Assembly: GCF_022758885.1 (NCBI RefSeq)
Contig: NZ_JALEBH010000001.1
Coordinates: 2,759,501 to 2,823,500, forward strand
Source: Sphingobium sp. BYY-5
GTDB lineage: Bacteria > Pseudomonadota > Alphaproteobacteria > Sphingomonadales > Sphingomonadaceae
DNA: 64,000 bases
Direction of reading: 5' to 3'
Of the stretch, positions 1 through 9,160 are shown one piece after another (the stretch's first letter is position 1; every line of letters starts with the position of its first letter). The notes under the pieces were generated by a model, which searched no databases, was not told the origin of the DNA, and was given only the letters and a program-made list of their open reading frames with translations. Made by a program: the position numbers and the translations under genes.

Positions 1-280
1 AGCTGCCCTCGGTCTGGGTGCGCAGATTCTGGAAGTCGCGCGCATCGAGGAACGATGAATGCGGGTCGAGGCTGGCGAGCATCCCGTCGATCGCGCCCTT
101 TATGAGCTTTTCGTCGTCGACCTTTTCCACATAATCGCTGCGGACCTTCTGGAACACGTCCATGAATTCATCGAGCGCCTTGTAGCTCGACGCTTCCCCG
201 TCGGCGAGTGCGGCGGTAGTGGCAGGAATGAGCGCAAGCGCCCCAAGCGCAACAGCGCCCTGGAGGAAGGTGGATTTCAT
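1..280 (-). CDS. S41-family C-terminal processing peptidase, N-terminal part (cut by window edge)
   Basis: The reverse strand opens with ATG at 280-278 behind AAGGA and reads about 93 codons to the window edge. The protein begins with a signal peptide (MKSTFLQGAVALGALA and following), then a helical N-terminal region containing LDEFMDVFQKVRSDYVE and the block GMLASLDPHSSFLD, which is characteristic of CtpA/S41 carboxy-terminal processing proteases. The PDZ and catalytic Ser/Lys parts lie outside the window. It would act in the periplasm on envelope protein C-termini. It follows the EnvC-like gene in the same direction, a common sphingomonad order. The family call is firm; the exact orthologue is not. 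Confidence 0.85.
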   Translation of the reverse strand, partial: MKSTFLQGAVALGALALIPATTAALADGEASSYKALDEFMDVFQKVRSDYVEKVDDEKLIKGAIDGMLASLDPHSSFLDARDFQNLRTQTEGS

Positions 281-392
281 GGCTGTCCTTGGAGTCCGCA
301 TCAATGGATCGATATAGGCCGATTCGCGCGCCAACGCAAAACCGGGCTTCGACCAATGTCGCTGTGCGACGATGAGCGTCGGGTTAATGCCG

Positions 393-1625
393 TCATCCCA
401 GTCCTACCAGCGGTACGATATCGACCGGGCGGCCGTTGCGGCGCAGTTCGACGGTGATATTGGGCTGCTCCGCGCCGGTGATGCCGACCGGTTCGCCCTG
501 GCGCACGCTGTCGCCTACCCGCGCGGTGACGCGGTGGAGGCCGGTGATGAGCGTGGTCCAGCCCTGGCCATGGTCGATGATGAGGATCTGGCCATAGTCG
601 CGATAGGGTCCGGCGAAGGCGATGCGGCCGGCCGTCGGCGCGATGGCTTGCGCGCCCGGCTGCGTCACCAGGGTCAGGCCGCGTGAGCGCACGCCGCTGT
701 CATTGACCTCGCCCATGCCGGTGACGAGCTGGCCGATCACAGGCAAACGATAGGGCGGCGGGCCGCCGGCAGAAGCCTCACGTTCAATGGCGGGGGCGCT
801 AGCCTGATCGGGCCGGGCGGGGCGGAGCAGCGGGCCGGATAGGGCCGCCAGCCGGTCGCGCAGACTGCCCGCTTCTTCCAGCCGGTCCATCAGATCGACA
901 ATATCGCGCGCCCGCTCGCCCAGTGCCAGCGCGCGGTCGCTTTCCAGCCCCGCATCGGCGCGATAGTCGCGGGCGGCGACACGCTTGCGCACCTCCAGCG
1001 AAGCGAGCGCGGCCTGTTGCTGCTTGCGGTCGGCCTGCGCCTGGGTCAGGGCGTCGGCGGCCTGTTGCGCGCTGGCGCGCAGGGCGCGGCTGCGCTCCAG
1101 TTCGGCGCGGAGGCCCGCAGTGCGCTGCTGGATGACCGGCAATATCTGGCCCAGCATGGCGCGCATATGGACGGCGTCGCCGACCGATCCGGGCTGCACC
1201 AGCGCCAGCGCCAGCGGGCGGCGAGCCATCATTTGCAGCGCGGCGGTCAGGCGGACCACTGGCTCCTGCCTGGCGGCGAGGCGGGCGGCCTGGATGCGCT
1301 GCATCCGGTTGAGGATGGCGATGCGGGCCTGCGCCGCCTGGATATCCGCCTCCGCCTGCTGGATGCGGGCGGCGACGGCGGCGGCGCGGCGGCGGGCCTG
1401 TTCGGCCTCGTCGCGGGCGGCGGTGGCCTGCTGCTCTAGGCGGGCGGAACGATCGCGCGCCTCGTCCGACTGGCGGCGCGCGTCCTTGAGCGCCTGCTGC
1501 TCCTGCGGCAGGGTGGTGCCAGCGGTGCCGGGCAGGATGATGGCGTCGCCATCGGCTGCGGGCAGGCGCGTGGCGGCGAGGGCCATCAGGCCCGCCAGTC
1601 CGCCAGCGATGATGATGGTGCGCAT
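393..1625 (-). CDS. EnvC-like murein hydrolase activator (M23/LytM domain)
   Basis: About 410 residues: a signal peptide (MRTIIIAGGLAGLMALAATRLPA), a long Ala/Gln/Arg-rich coiled coil from about 35 to 250, and a C-terminal LytM domain from about 295. The zinc-binding and catalytic positions of active M23 enzymes are replaced: the HxxxD position reads GLTLV and the HxH position reads NITVELR. That is the pattern of EnvC/NlpD-type proteins, which activate N-acetylmuramyl amidases at the division septum rather than cutting peptidoglycan themselves. The ATG at 1625 is preceded in frame by a GTG at 1628. It lies between rlmH and the S41 peptidase gene, all on the minus strand. Confidence 0.85.
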   Translation of the reverse strand: MRTIIIAGGLAGLMALAATRLPAADGDAIILPGTAGTTLPQEQQALKDARRQSDEARDRSARLEQQATAARDEAEQARRRAAAVAARIQQAEADIQAAQARIAILNRMQRIQAARLAARQEPVVRLTAALQMMARRPLALALVQPGSVGDAVHMRAMLGQILPVIQQRTAGLRAELERSRALRASAQQAADALTQAQADRKQQQAALASLEVRKRVAARDYRADAGLESDRALALGERARDIVDLMDRLEEAGSLRDRLAALSGPLLRPARPDQASAPAIEREASAGGPPPYRLPVIGQLVTGMGEVNDSGVRSRGLTLVTQPGAQAIAPTAGRIAFAGPYRDYGQILIIDHGQGWTTLITGLHRVTARVGDSVRQGEPVGITGAEQPNITVELRRNGRPVDIVPLVGLG

Positions 1626-1682
1626 CACCCGTTGCCCCGCCCTTGATCGCCCTTGCCTAGGGAAAAAAGCGAGGCGGTTCTA

Positions 1683-1754
1683 GTGTGGTGGATTTGAAAT
1701 ACGCCACATTATGGCGGCTTGGTAGGGAGCGTATTTCAAATCCATAAACCACAC
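1683..1754. repeat. Palindromic intergenic repeat 1 (envC-rlmH gap)
   Basis: A long inverted repeat. GGATTTGAAATACGC at 1690-1704 pairs exactly with GCGTATTTCAAATCC at 1729-1743, and outer arms GTGTGGT (1683-1689) pair with ACCACAC (1748-1754). The right arm carries four extra bases between the two blocks. It contains no gene. It looks like a REP or MITE-type intergenic element, and a transcript through it would fold into a stable hairpin. Confidence 0.7.
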
Positions 1755-1770
1755 CGGAATCAAATATTTG

Positions 1771-1846
1771 CTAGTGACCCTTGTGAATCTGAAGTTCGTT
1801 CAACGCCTACCAAATGGTGTGACGAACTTCATATTCGGGTCACTAG
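1771..1846. repeat. Palindromic intergenic repeat 2, overlapping the end of rlmH
   Basis: A second, unrelated inverted repeat only 16 bases from the first. CTAGTGACCC at 1771-1780 pairs exactly with GGGTCACTAG at 1837-1846, and GAAGTTCGT (1791-1799) pairs with ACGAACTTC (1822-1830). The terminal CTAG supplies the TAG stop codon of rlmH on the minus strand (1845-1843), so the repeat either inserted at the end of the gene or has been used as its stop. Confidence 0.7.
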
Positions 1847-2265
1847 CCTTCGCGATGATAGGGGTGGTTGGCGAGGATCGAGCAGGCGCGCCACAATTGT
1901 TCGGCCAACATCGCGCGGGCCATCATATGGGGCCATGTCATCGCGCCGAACGCGATCAGCAGGTCGGCATTGGCGCGGTCGGCATCGTCGAAGCCATCCG
2001 CCGCGCCGATCAGGAAGCGGCACTCCCGCATGCCCGCGTCGCGCCAGCCCTCTATGCGACGAGCGAAGTCCATGGACGACAGTTGCTTGCCCTTCTCGTC
2101 CAGCATGACCGTGACGGTGCCGGGCGCGAGGGGAGGTACTTTCCCACCCCGGTCGGGCATTTCGGTGATCTTGTGCGGCATGGTCAGCCGCTTGACATAG
2201 CGGTCGACCAGTTCGGCTTCGGGCGAGCGCCCGATCTTTCCGCGCGCAATGATGTGGAGGAGCAT
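1843..2265 (-). CDS. rlmH: 23S rRNA (pseudouridine1915-N3)-methyltransferase RlmH
   Basis: 140 residues, slightly short for the SPOUT-fold RlmH family, which methylates the pseudouridine at position 1915 of 23S rRNA using S-adenosylmethionine as an RNA-bound dimer on 70S ribosomes. Family marks seen: VMLDEKGKQLSSMDFA near 53-68, the cofactor loop FLIGAADG at 84-91, and the C-terminal HPYHR at 134-138. ATG at 2265 follows AGGGAGG. It sits directly downstream of rsfS, a widespread arrangement. The stop codon lies within the arm of a palindromic repeat. Confidence 0.95.
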   Translation of the reverse strand: MLLHIIARGKIGRSPEAELVDRYVKRLTMPHKITEMPDRGGKVPPLAPGTVTVMLDEKGKQLSSMDFARRIEGWRDAGMRECRFLIGAADGFDDADRANADLLIAFGAMTWPHMMARAMLAEQLWRACSILANHPYHREG

Positions 2266-2312
2266 GGGCGCCTCCCTAACGTCTCATTGCGCGCCTGTCG
2301 AAGGGCAGCGCG

Positions 2313-2702
2313 TCAGGCGTTGCCCGCGACCGGCGCGTCGACGAAGCCCCACATCCGTTCCAGATTGTAGAAGCTGCGCACTTCCGGCCGGAACAGGTGG
2401 ACGATCACGTCGCCGGCATCGATCAGCACCCAATCGGCGACCGGAAGGCCCTCGACCCGCGCGGAGCGGCCCGTTTCCTTCTTGATCCTCTCGGCCAGAT
2501 GCTGGGCCATCGCCGCGACCTGGCGCGTCGAGCGACCGCTCGCGATCACCATGTGATCGGCGATGCTGCTCTTGCCTTCCAAGGGGATGGAGATGGTTTC
2601 CTGAGCCTGGTCGTCGTCGAGCGACTGCATGACAAGGGCGTGCAGGGCGGCCACGGAATCGGCGCTGGGCGCCGTATCGTTGGCAGGGGCGAGGTTAGTC
2701 AA
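2313..2702 (-). CDS. rsfS: Ribosome silencing factor RsfS (Iojap family)
   Basis: 129 residues. RsfS binds ribosomal protein L14 and blocks joining of the subunits when nutrients are short. Characteristic stretches include IADHMVIASGRSTRQVAAMA, GLPVADWVLIDAGDVIVHLF and FYNLERMW near the C-terminus. The start is TTG at 2702 with GGAG six bases upstream; an out-of-frame ATG just before it ends at once. It lies 12 bases after nadD and 47 bases before rlmH, so the three probably share a transcript. Confidence 0.93.
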   Translation of the reverse strand: MTNLAPANDTAPSADSVAALHALVMQSLDDDQAQETISIPLEGKSSIADHMVIASGRSTRQVAAMAQHLAERIKKETGRSARVEGLPVADWVLIDAGDVIVHLFRPEVRSFYNLERMWGFVDAPVAGNA

Positions 2703-2714
2703 ACATACTCCAAT

Positions 2715-3344
2715 CTAGACGATCAACCGGCGCGTGAGCGGATCGCGCACACACGTTGCTTCATATTCGCGATGCCAGAGGGGGTCCGCCTGCCGCAGCA
2801 GGGTCGCCGATCTTGGATCAGGGCGAAAGCGCAATAGCACGAGCGCCGGTGGTCTCCAATTCGTCCAATCTGCACTCTGGCGCGCGGGCCGGACGAAGCG
2901 CCGCAGCCAGCCCATGGCCACAGAGCCACGGGCATCGTCATCATAACCGGGACGGGCGATCACGGCAATGGGCATCTGCCGCGCAATGCCGCGCCAGTCC
3001 TTCCACTGGGCGAATTGCGCCAGATTATCCGCCCCCATCAGCCAGATGAAGCGATGACGCGGATAGCGGCGGACAAGCGCGCGGAGGGTATCGACGGTGT
3101 AGCGGGTCCGCAATTGTCGCTCGATCGCGGTGGCGCGAATCGGGGCGCGGCGGGCGGTCCGCTGCGCCTGGGCGACGCGCGACGGGAGCGGCGCCATGCC
3201 CTTGGCGGGCTTCAACGGGTTGCCGGGCGACACCAGCCACCAGACTTCGTCCAGGCCCAGTGCCTCGTGCGCGAAGAGGGAAATGGCGCGATGCCCCCCA
3301 TGCGCAGGATTGAAGGAACCGCCGAGCAGGCCGATGCGTGTCAT
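2715..3344 (-). CDS. nadD: Nicotinate-nucleotide adenylyltransferase NadD
   Basis: About 209 residues from ATG 3344. NadD transfers AMP from ATP to nicotinate mononucleotide in NAD synthesis. The nucleotidyltransferase signature GGSFNPAHGGH is at 8-18, followed by VSPGNPLKP, RYTVDTLRAL (the substrate-binding ISxTxxR-like region) and FIWLMGADNLAQFAQWKDW. The frame stays open upstream to 3455, but that extension is low-complexity and unlike NadD, so the internal ATG starting MTRIGLLGG is chosen although its Shine-Dalgarno sequence is weak. First gene of the nadD-rsfS-rlmH cluster. Confidence 0.92.
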   Translation of the reverse strand: MTRIGLLGGSFNPAHGGHRAISLFAHEALGLDEVWWLVSPGNPLKPAKGMAPLPSRVAQAQRTARRAPIRATAIERQLRTRYTVDTLRALVRRYPRHRFIWLMGADNLAQFAQWKDWRGIARQMPIAVIARPGYDDDARGSVAMGWLRRFVRPARQSADWTNWRPPALVLLRFRPDPRSATLLRQADPLWHREYEATCVRDPLTRRLIV

Positions 3345-3525
3345 GGTACCGCCATGCCAGCGCAGGGACGGGGCGGCAATGGACATATGTGGGAGGGCAG
3401 GCGGGCGGGAGCGGGGCGCCGGAAAATGGGGAAAGGCGCGTTTGACGTCGCGCATTTCCCGTGAATTTTGAAATTTGCGAACGGGCTATGGCTATCAGTA
3501 GATGATCGGAAAGATCGGATTTCCC

Positions 3526-4989
3526 TCACTCCGCGGCCGGCAGCGCCCTTGCCTCGTCCGTCTGTGCGTCCCTCGCCAGCACGTCCAGCGGTTCGACCGT
3601 CTCGATCTCCTTGCCGCCGGTTTCGATGTCCAGGTCACGGAATTTGCGGCCGGTGGAGAGGACGCGGGTTTCGAAGCTGCCGATGAAGCTGTTGTAATTG
3701 GCGACTGCGCTATTGAGGCCGGAGCCGAGGCGCTTCAAATGCGTCGCAGCGACGGACAGCCGCTCGTACATTTCCTTGCCGAGCTGGCCGACCTGCTGTG
3801 CCTGCTCCTGCATCTTGGCCTGGCGCCAATGACCGGCCAGCGTGCGGGCGAGGGGCAGGAAGGTGGCCGGGCCACAGATGATGACGCGGTTCTTGGCCGC
3901 GCGTTCCCACAATTCCATGTCGGCTTCTAAAGCAGCGGTGACGAAATTATCGCCCGGCACATACATGATGACAAAGTCGGGCGCCTTGGCGAACTGCTCC
4001 CAATAAGCCTTGCGCCCCAGCGCGTCGGCATGGGTGCGCACGGCGCGGGCATGATCGCTCATGTAACGATCACGGGTGGCCGGATCGACCTGATCGACGG
4101 CGTTCAGATAGGCTTCCAGCGAGCATTTGACGTCGACCACCAGCTGCTGGTCGCCCGGCAGGCGTATGATGAAGTCGGGACGCAGACGACCTTCCTCCAC
4201 CGCGACGGACACTTCTTCCTGAAAATCGACGAAGGGAGAAAGGCCGGCGGTTTCGATCAGATTCTTGAACTGCTGCTCGCCCCAGCGACCGCGGGTCTTG
4301 GGCGCGGCACGCAGGGCGTTGACCAGCTTGGCCGTCTCGTCGCGTACCTGGCCCTGGCCAAGCTGCACCTGCGAGATCGCCTCGCGCAGTTCGGCATAGC
4401 TGCCCACGCGGTCCTTCTCGACCCGTGCGAGCCCTTCCTCATAGCGTTTCAGCGTGGTTTCGACTGGATTGAGCAGGGTCTTCAATTGCGCCTCGCTCTT
4501 TTCGCTCGCCTGGGCAAAACGCTGGTCGGCGCGGGTCAGGAACTGGGTCTGCGCCTGATCGAGCAGCTTGCCACCGATCTCGCTGAACTGGGCGGAGAGT
4601 TGTTCCTTCGCGTCCTTGAGCGCAGCGATCTGCTGCTGGAAGGCCTGGGTGCGCGCTTGGATGTCGGACTGGAGCGCGGCCAGTTCGCGCAGCGCGCCTT
4701 CGCGTTCGGTCTGCACCACGCCGAGGCGCTCGTCCGATGCGACCTGAGCCGATTCGAGGCGGGCGATATGGGCTGCCGCCTGCGCCACACGCTCCTTCTC
4801 CACCGCCAGTTCGGCGATGGCGCCGTTGCGCTGGGCGGCGGTAGTGTCGAGTTTCACAGCAAGGTCCGCCTTCTCGGTCGCCAGCGGCGCAAGCGAATTG
4901 CCCTTGAGCAGCCAGCCTATTGCGAGGCCGATCAGCAGCGCCACCAAGATCAATATTGCGGCCAAGCTGTCCACCAAAAACCCTTTCAC
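3526..4989 (-). CDS. rmuC: RmuC-family DNA recombination protein
   Basis: 487 residues with a GTG start at 4989 preceded by GGGAAGAA. An N-terminal membrane anchor (about 8-28, ILILVALLIGLAIGWLL) is followed by a long coiled coil (about 40-190) and the RmuC domain with the nuclease-fold-like core RPDFIIRLPGDQQLVVDVKCSLEAY and DFVIMYVPGDNFV. RmuC limits recombination at inverted repeats; its biochemical activity is poorly known. The gene stands alone between nadD and the GlxA-type regulator. Confidence 0.9.
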   Translation of the reverse strand: MKGFLVDSLAAILILVALLIGLAIGWLLKGNSLAPLATEKADLAVKLDTTAAQRNGAIAELAVEKERVAQAAAHIARLESAQVASDERLGVVQTEREGALRELAALQSDIQARTQAFQQQIAALKDAKEQLSAQFSEIGGKLLDQAQTQFLTRADQRFAQASEKSEAQLKTLLNPVETTLKRYEEGLARVEKDRVGSYAELREAISQVQLGQGQVRDETAKLVNALRAAPKTRGRWGEQQFKNLIETAGLSPFVDFQEEVSVAVEEGRLRPDFIIRLPGDQQLVVDVKCSLEAYLNAVDQVDPATRDRYMSDHARAVRTHADALGRKAYWEQFAKAPDFVIMYVPGDNFVTAALEADMELWERAAKNRVIICGPATFLPLARTLAGHWRQAKMQEQAQQVGQLGKEMYERLSVAATHLKRLGSGLNSAVANYNSFIGSFETRVLSTGRKFRDLDIETGGKEIETVEPLDVLARDAQTDEARALPAAE

Positions 4990-5072
4990 ACGATTTCTTC
5001 CCGTTCACCCGAAGCAAAGGCGAAGGGCTGGACCGACCGATAGGGAGGTCACTTCGCTTCGCTCAACGGAGG

Positions 5073-5097
5073 GCTTCGACAGGCTCAGCCCGAACGG
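5073..5097. repeat. Short intergenic repeat, sphingomonad type
   Basis: The motif CTTCGACAGGCTCAGCCCGA lies in the 190-base gap between rmuC and the AraC-type gene. From memory, close variants recur between genes in sphingomonad genomes. A looser relative occurs at about 6272-6302 (CTTCGACGCCGTTCAGC). Repetition across the genome cannot be tested from this window. Confidence 0.3.
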
Positions 5098-5180
5098 TCA
5101 TTTTATTGATGCGAGCGCATCGGAACGAAACAGGAACTTAGCTGTCTCCGTTCCGCCCTGCAACCCTTCTCACGCCAATG

Positions 5181-6167
5181 TCATGCCGCATTGGCGCGCG
5201 GGACGGCGAAGCGGGTGCGATAGTCGCCCGGTGACAGGCCGATCAGGCGATGGAACAGTTTGCGGAAAGCGGCAGCGTCTTCATAGCCGACGCTCCATGC
5301 GATCTGGTCGACGGTGCGCTTGGTGAATTCCAGATGTTCGCGCGCCTTCGCGACGCGCAGATGCTGGACATATTCGATCGGGGTCATGCCCGTTGCGCCC
5401 TTGAAGCGGCGCTGGAAGGTACGTTCCTCCAGCCCGGCCTGCGCCGCCATCTGTCCGACGCTGCCGGCGTTGGCTTCCCGCGCGGCGAGCCAGTGCTGGA
5501 CTCTCAGGATCGGTTCGTCGCCATGAGTCATGCGCGGCGCGAAGCGGGCATAATGTTTCTGTTCCCGTCCGGCCGGGTCGACCAGCAGGAACTTGCCTGT
5601 GTCGAGCATCACCGTCGGCCCCAGCAGCCGGTCGACGAGGCGCAGGCCAAGGTCCGTCCAGGCCATCAACCCGCCCGCAGTCAGGATGTCGCCATCGTCA
5701 ATGACGATGCGGTCGCAATCGAGCTTCACATCGGGAAAGCGAGCGCGGAACTGGTCGGCGAACGACCAGTGAGTCGTCGCCGGCCGGCCGTCGAGCAATC
5801 CCGTCGCCGCGAGCAGGAAGGCGCCGCCGCAATTGGAGGCGAGCGTTGCGCCCTGGGCATGGCGGTCCAGCAACCAGCGTGCATAGGGCGCGGCCTCCTC
5901 CGCTTCCGGGATACCGGACAGGCGGCCGGGGACGAGCCAGATGTCCGGCGCGCCGGGCAGCCCGTCATGCGTGTCATGGCTGCGCGCGAAGCGGCCGTCG
6001 GCCTGCTGCCCATGCCAATGGCTGACGCGCAGCGCCGGGCCACCATGCTGGCGCGAAAACTGGCTGGCGATATCGATGAGGTCGGTCATGCCATGGACCA
6101 TCGCCTGCTGGCATCCGGGGTAGAGGAGGATGCCGACTTCTGCCCTGGGATGACCCATTTCATCCAT
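5181..6167 (-). CDS. GlxA-type AraC-family transcriptional regulator (DJ-1/PfpI + HTH)
   Basis: 328 residues. The N-terminal half (about 8-190) is a class I glutamine-amidotransferase-like DJ-1/PfpI domain with the elbow [13 protein letters not shown]. The C-terminal 100 residues form an AraC DNA-binding domain ([31 protein letters not shown] and [20 protein letters not shown]). Relatives act as transcription factors whose DJ-1-like part probably senses a small ligand. It is transcribed divergently from the chloroperoxidase-like hydrolase gene at 6326 across a 158-base gap, so it may regulate that gene; this is inferred from position only. Confidence 0.88.
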   Translation of the reverse strand: MDEMGHPRAEVGILLYPGCQQAMVHGMTDLIDIASQFSRQHGGPALRVSHWHGQQADGRFARSHDTHDGLPGAPDIWLVPGRLSGIPEAEEAAPYARWLLDRHAQGATLASNCGGAFLLAATGLLDGRPATTHWSFADQFRARFPDVKLDCDRIVIDDGDILTAGGLMAWTDLGLRLVDRLLGPTVMLDTGKFLLVDPAGREQKHYARFAPRMTHGDEPILRVQHWLAAREANAGSVGQMAAQAGLEERTFQRRFKGATGMTPIEYVQHLRVAKAREHLEFTKRTVDQIAWSVGYEDAAAFRKLFHRLIGLSPGDYRTRFAVPRANAA

Positions 6168-6325
6168 TCCGCTTCGCCTTTGTCGGAATCGGCCCGCTTA
6201 ATGTCGGCGCCGCCAATATGCAGCATCCGCCATCTCCCCTAAATCTGCAAGCGCAGGGCGTGAAGGATGCCCCTTCGACGCCGTTCAGCACAGGCTTCGA
6301 CATGAGAGGGAAAGGGAATTTCATC

Positions 6326-7156
6326 ATGAGCAATATTATCACCACCAAGGATGGCACCCGCATCTTCTACAAGGATTGGGGGCCGCGCGATGGCCAGCCG
6401 ATCCTCTTCTCCCATGGCTGGCCACTCAGCGCCGACGCCTGGGACGCGCAGATGGTCTATTTCGCCAATCAGGGTTTTCGCACCATCGCCCATGACCGCC
6501 GCAGCCATGGCCGGTCGGATCAGGTGTGGGACAATAATAATATGGATCAATATGCCGATGATCTGTCGGACCTGATCGAGGCGCTGGACCTGCACGACCT
6601 GATCCTGGTCGGCCATTCGACCGGTGGCGGCGAAGTCACCCGTTATGTCGGCCGGCACGGTACGGCGCGGGTCGCCAAGCTGGCGCTGATCGGCGCGGTG
6701 CCGCCGTTGATGCTGAAGACCGAAGCGAATCCGGGCGGCCTGCCGATCGATGTGTTCGACGGCATCCGCAAGGGCACGTTCGACAATCGCAGCCAGTTCT
6801 TCAAGGATCTGAGCATCCCCTTCTACGGCTATAACCGTGAGGGGGCGGTGATTTCGGAGGGTATCCGTGAGGAATTCTGGCGGCAGGGGATGATGGGTGG
6901 TCTCAAGGGGCAACTCGACTCGATCCGCGCCTTCTCGGAAAGCGACTTCCACGCTGATCTCGCCAGGGTCGATGTGCCCACGCTCGTCCTGCATGGCGAC
7001 GATGACCAGATCGTACCGATCGGTGCATCCGCCCTCTCCACCATGAAGATCGTTACGCACGCGGTCCTGAAGGTGTATGAAGGCGTAGACCATGGGCTGA
7101 CGCAGACTCAGCAGGACCGGTTCAATGCCGACCTGCTTGAGTTCATCCAGAATTGA
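6326..7156 (+). CDS. Alpha/beta hydrolase, non-haem chloroperoxidase-like
   Basis: 276 residues from ATG 6326, behind GAGGGAAAGGG; the frame is open upstream but the preceding residues do not fit the family. Features of the cofactor-free haloperoxidase/arylesterase group: oxyanion loop [12 protein letters not shown] (29-40), nucleophile Ser98 in GHSTGGG, acid Asp in HGDDDQIVP (about 227) and His256 in GVDHGL. Such enzymes hydrolyse esters and, with acetate and peroxide, form peracids. The substrate is unknown. It lies divergent to the GlxA-type regulator. Confidence 0.88.
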   Translation: MSNIITTKDGTRIFYKDWGPRDGQPILFSHGWPLSADAWDAQMVYFANQGFRTIAHDRRSHGRSDQVWDNNNMDQYADDLSDLIEALDLHDLILVGHSTGGGEVTRYVGRHGTARVAKLALIGAVPPLMLKTEANPGGLPIDVFDGIRKGTFDNRSQFFKDLSIPFYGYNREGAVISEGIREEFWRQGMMGGLKGQLDSIRAFSESDFHADLARVDVPTLVLHGDDDQIVPIGASALSTMKIVTHAVLKVYEGVDHGLTQTQQDRFNADLLEFIQN

Positions 7157-7210
7157 ACGGCGCACGGGCGGCGCAGCATTGCCGCCCGCTATCCCAAGGA
7201 GTTAGTGACG

Positions 7211-7370
7211 ATGGCACAGGATAGCATCCTCCCTACCGGCGCGTCGGACGGCATCGGCGCCGTCTATGCTGACCGATTCGTTTGGCGTGGCACCAACCTC
7301 CCCGCGCACGGCGCTTCGTCTCAACCTGTCGCATAAGGATGCGGCGGCCCGTTATGCGGTGATCGCCTGA
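7211..7370 (+). pseudogene. Remnant of a short-chain dehydrogenase (N- and C-terminal scraps joined)
   Basis: An ATG at 7211 behind AAGGAG opens MAQDSILPTGASDGIGAVYADR, which is the start of an SDR (TGASxGIG cofactor motif), but runs out at TAA 7334-7336 after about 41 codons. A second frame from about 7267 ends NLSHKDAAARYAVIA with TGA at 7368-7370, resembling SDR C-termini. The catalytic middle (about 200 residues) is missing. An internal deletion with frame change is the simplest reading; no function is expected. Confidence 0.5.
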
Positions 7371-7435
7371 TTTTTCCTCTCGCTCCCGCCCGTGCGGGGC
7401 GAGGGGAAGCACCGCTTTTGCCAAGGAGACTTCCT

Positions 7436-7948
7436 ATGATCCTCGGTCTTACCATTCCCGCTTTCATCGCCCTGCATGTTGCGATCAGTCTGATCGGCAT
7501 CGTTACCGGCCTCATCGCCCTGTCTGCGCAGGCGAAGGGGCATTTCCTGCGCCGCATTCAGGCGCTCTTCCTCGTCACGACCCTGCTTACCAGCCTGACG
7601 GGATTTCTTTTCCCCTTCCGCGGTTTCACGCCCGCGATCGGGGTAGGGATCATGTCGACCCTGGTGCTGGTTGTCGCCTTCGTCGCGCTCTACGGCTTCA
7701 GGCTGCGCGGATGGGCACGGGGCGTCTATGCGGTGAGCGCGACGGCGGCGCTGTGGCTCAACCTGTTCGTGCTGGTGGTACAAGGCTTCCTCAAGGTGCC
7801 GGCGCTCAACGCCCTGGCCCCGACCGGCAGCGAACCGCCCTTCCTTGCGGCACAGGGCGTGTTGCTGATCGTGATGCTGATCCTGGGCGCGGTGATCCTC
7901 CGTCAGCCGAGCGCCTTGCGAAAGGCGGCGAGCCGCTCGATCGCCTGA
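7436..7948 (+). CDS. Four-helix integral membrane protein of unknown function
   Basis: 170 residues from ATG 7436 with AAGGAG seven bases upstream. The sequence is almost all hydrophobic, with four predicted transmembrane helices (about 3-28, 45-63, 70-90 and 105-160 as two segments), short basic loops (RLRGWARG) and a C-terminus LRKAASRSIA. I do not recognise a family with certainty; it resembles small uncharacterised inner-membrane proteins. Its 3' end overlaps the convergent aminotransferase gene by 46 bases. Confidence 0.7.
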   Translation: MILGLTIPAFIALHVAISLIGIVTGLIALSAQAKGHFLRRIQALFLVTTLLTSLTGFLFPFRGFTPAIGVGIMSTLVLVVAFVALYGFRLRGWARGVYAVSATAALWLNLFVLVVQGFLKVPALNALAPTGSEPPFLAAQGVLLIVMLILGAVILRQPSALRKAASRSIA

Positions 7949-9076
7949 TCCAGTGTTTCGTCCGTCTTTGCAAAGCAGAGGCGGACGAGATGCGTGACAG
8001 GTGCCTCCGGATAGAAGGCTGAGATCGGGATCGCCGCCACCCCCGCTTCCTCGATGATCCGTTCGCAGAAGGTCACATCGTCGAGCGCGATACCCGAAGC
8101 GGGGAGGTCGATCGACAGGAACCAGGTCGCCCCGCTGGGCCGTACGACATAGCCCGCCGCCGTGAGGCCGCGCGCCAGCCTGTCACGCGAAGCCTGGCAG
8201 GTGGCGCGCTGCGCGTCGAACCAGCTATCGGGATAGGCCAGTCCTTCCGCCACTGCCCATTGCAGATTGGGCGGGGTGGTGAAGGTCAGGAACTGGTGCG
8301 CGGGCAAGCAGGGTGGCGATGGCGGGCGCGGCGCACATCCAACCGACCTTCCAGCCGGTGACGGCGAAGATCTTGCCCGCCGATCCGATCTTGACCGTTC
8401 GATCGCGCATCCCTGGAAAGGCCATCAGCGGGCGGTGGATGATGCCGTCATAGGTCAGTTGCTCCCAAACTTCGTCGCAGATGGCGATCAGGCCGTGCGC
8501 GACACAGAGATCGGCCAGCAACGCCAGCTCCTCCTCGCGCAGGACAATGCCGGTGGGGTTCACCGGATTGTTCATCAGGAGGAAGCGAGTGCGGGGCGTG
8601 ATTGCTGCCGCCAGCGCGTCGCGGGTGATACGCCAGTCGGGCGGGGTCAGCTTCACCACCCTGGCCACCCCGCCGGCGCGCTCCACCAGCGGCAGATAGG
8701 CGTCGTAGAGCGGAGCGAGCATCAACACTTCATCGCCCGGCTTCACCAGCGCCAGCAGGCTCGCCGCGATCGCCTCGGTCGCGCCGGAAGTGACGATCAC
8801 CTCCTGCGGCGACAGGTCCAGCCCCTGGTGCCGCGCATAATGGTCAGCCACGGCCGCGCGCAGTTCGGTCAGGCCCGGCATCGGCGGATACTGGCTGGAC
8901 CGGGTGAGCAGCGCGTCGGCTGCCGCTTGCAGCACGTCGCGCGGTCCCGGCCCTTCAGGAAAACCCTGGCCCAGGTTGATTGCGCCCGTCGCGCGCGCGC
9001 GGGCGGACATATGCTCGAAGATGGTGGTCGGCATGTCCCGGTAGACGGGGTGGCCGAGGGCAGGAGTGTCGCTCAT
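7903..9076 (-). pseudogene. Class I/II PLP-dependent aminotransferase with a frameshift
   Basis: Reading from ATG 9076 gives MSDTPALGHPVYRDMP, then a fold-type I aminotransferase: GQGFPEGPGP, VTSGATEAIAASLLAL, NNPVNPTG, CDEVWEQLTYD and the cofactor lysine in GSAGKIFAVTGWKVGW. Near 8300-8310 the frame breaks, and the rest (HQFLTFTTPPNLQWAVAEGLAYP to FRKALG) continues in another frame to 7903. The break lies in a run of CG dinucleotides; two missing bases would restore 391 residues, a normal family length. Relatives are methionine/kynurenine-type aminotransferases. A sequencing error or a recent loss of function are both possible. Confidence 0.8.
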
Positions 9077-9160
9077 GCGACGGGATGTTCCCGATGGATG
9101 GAGACGGGTCAAGCGAGGATGGTTTATAACAGACGTTGTTCCGGCGTGATGAGGCGATGG

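Noticed and set aside
393..1625. The M23-domain protein as an active endopeptidase
   Set aside because: The metal-binding His/Asp positions are replaced, which fits an EnvC-type activator.
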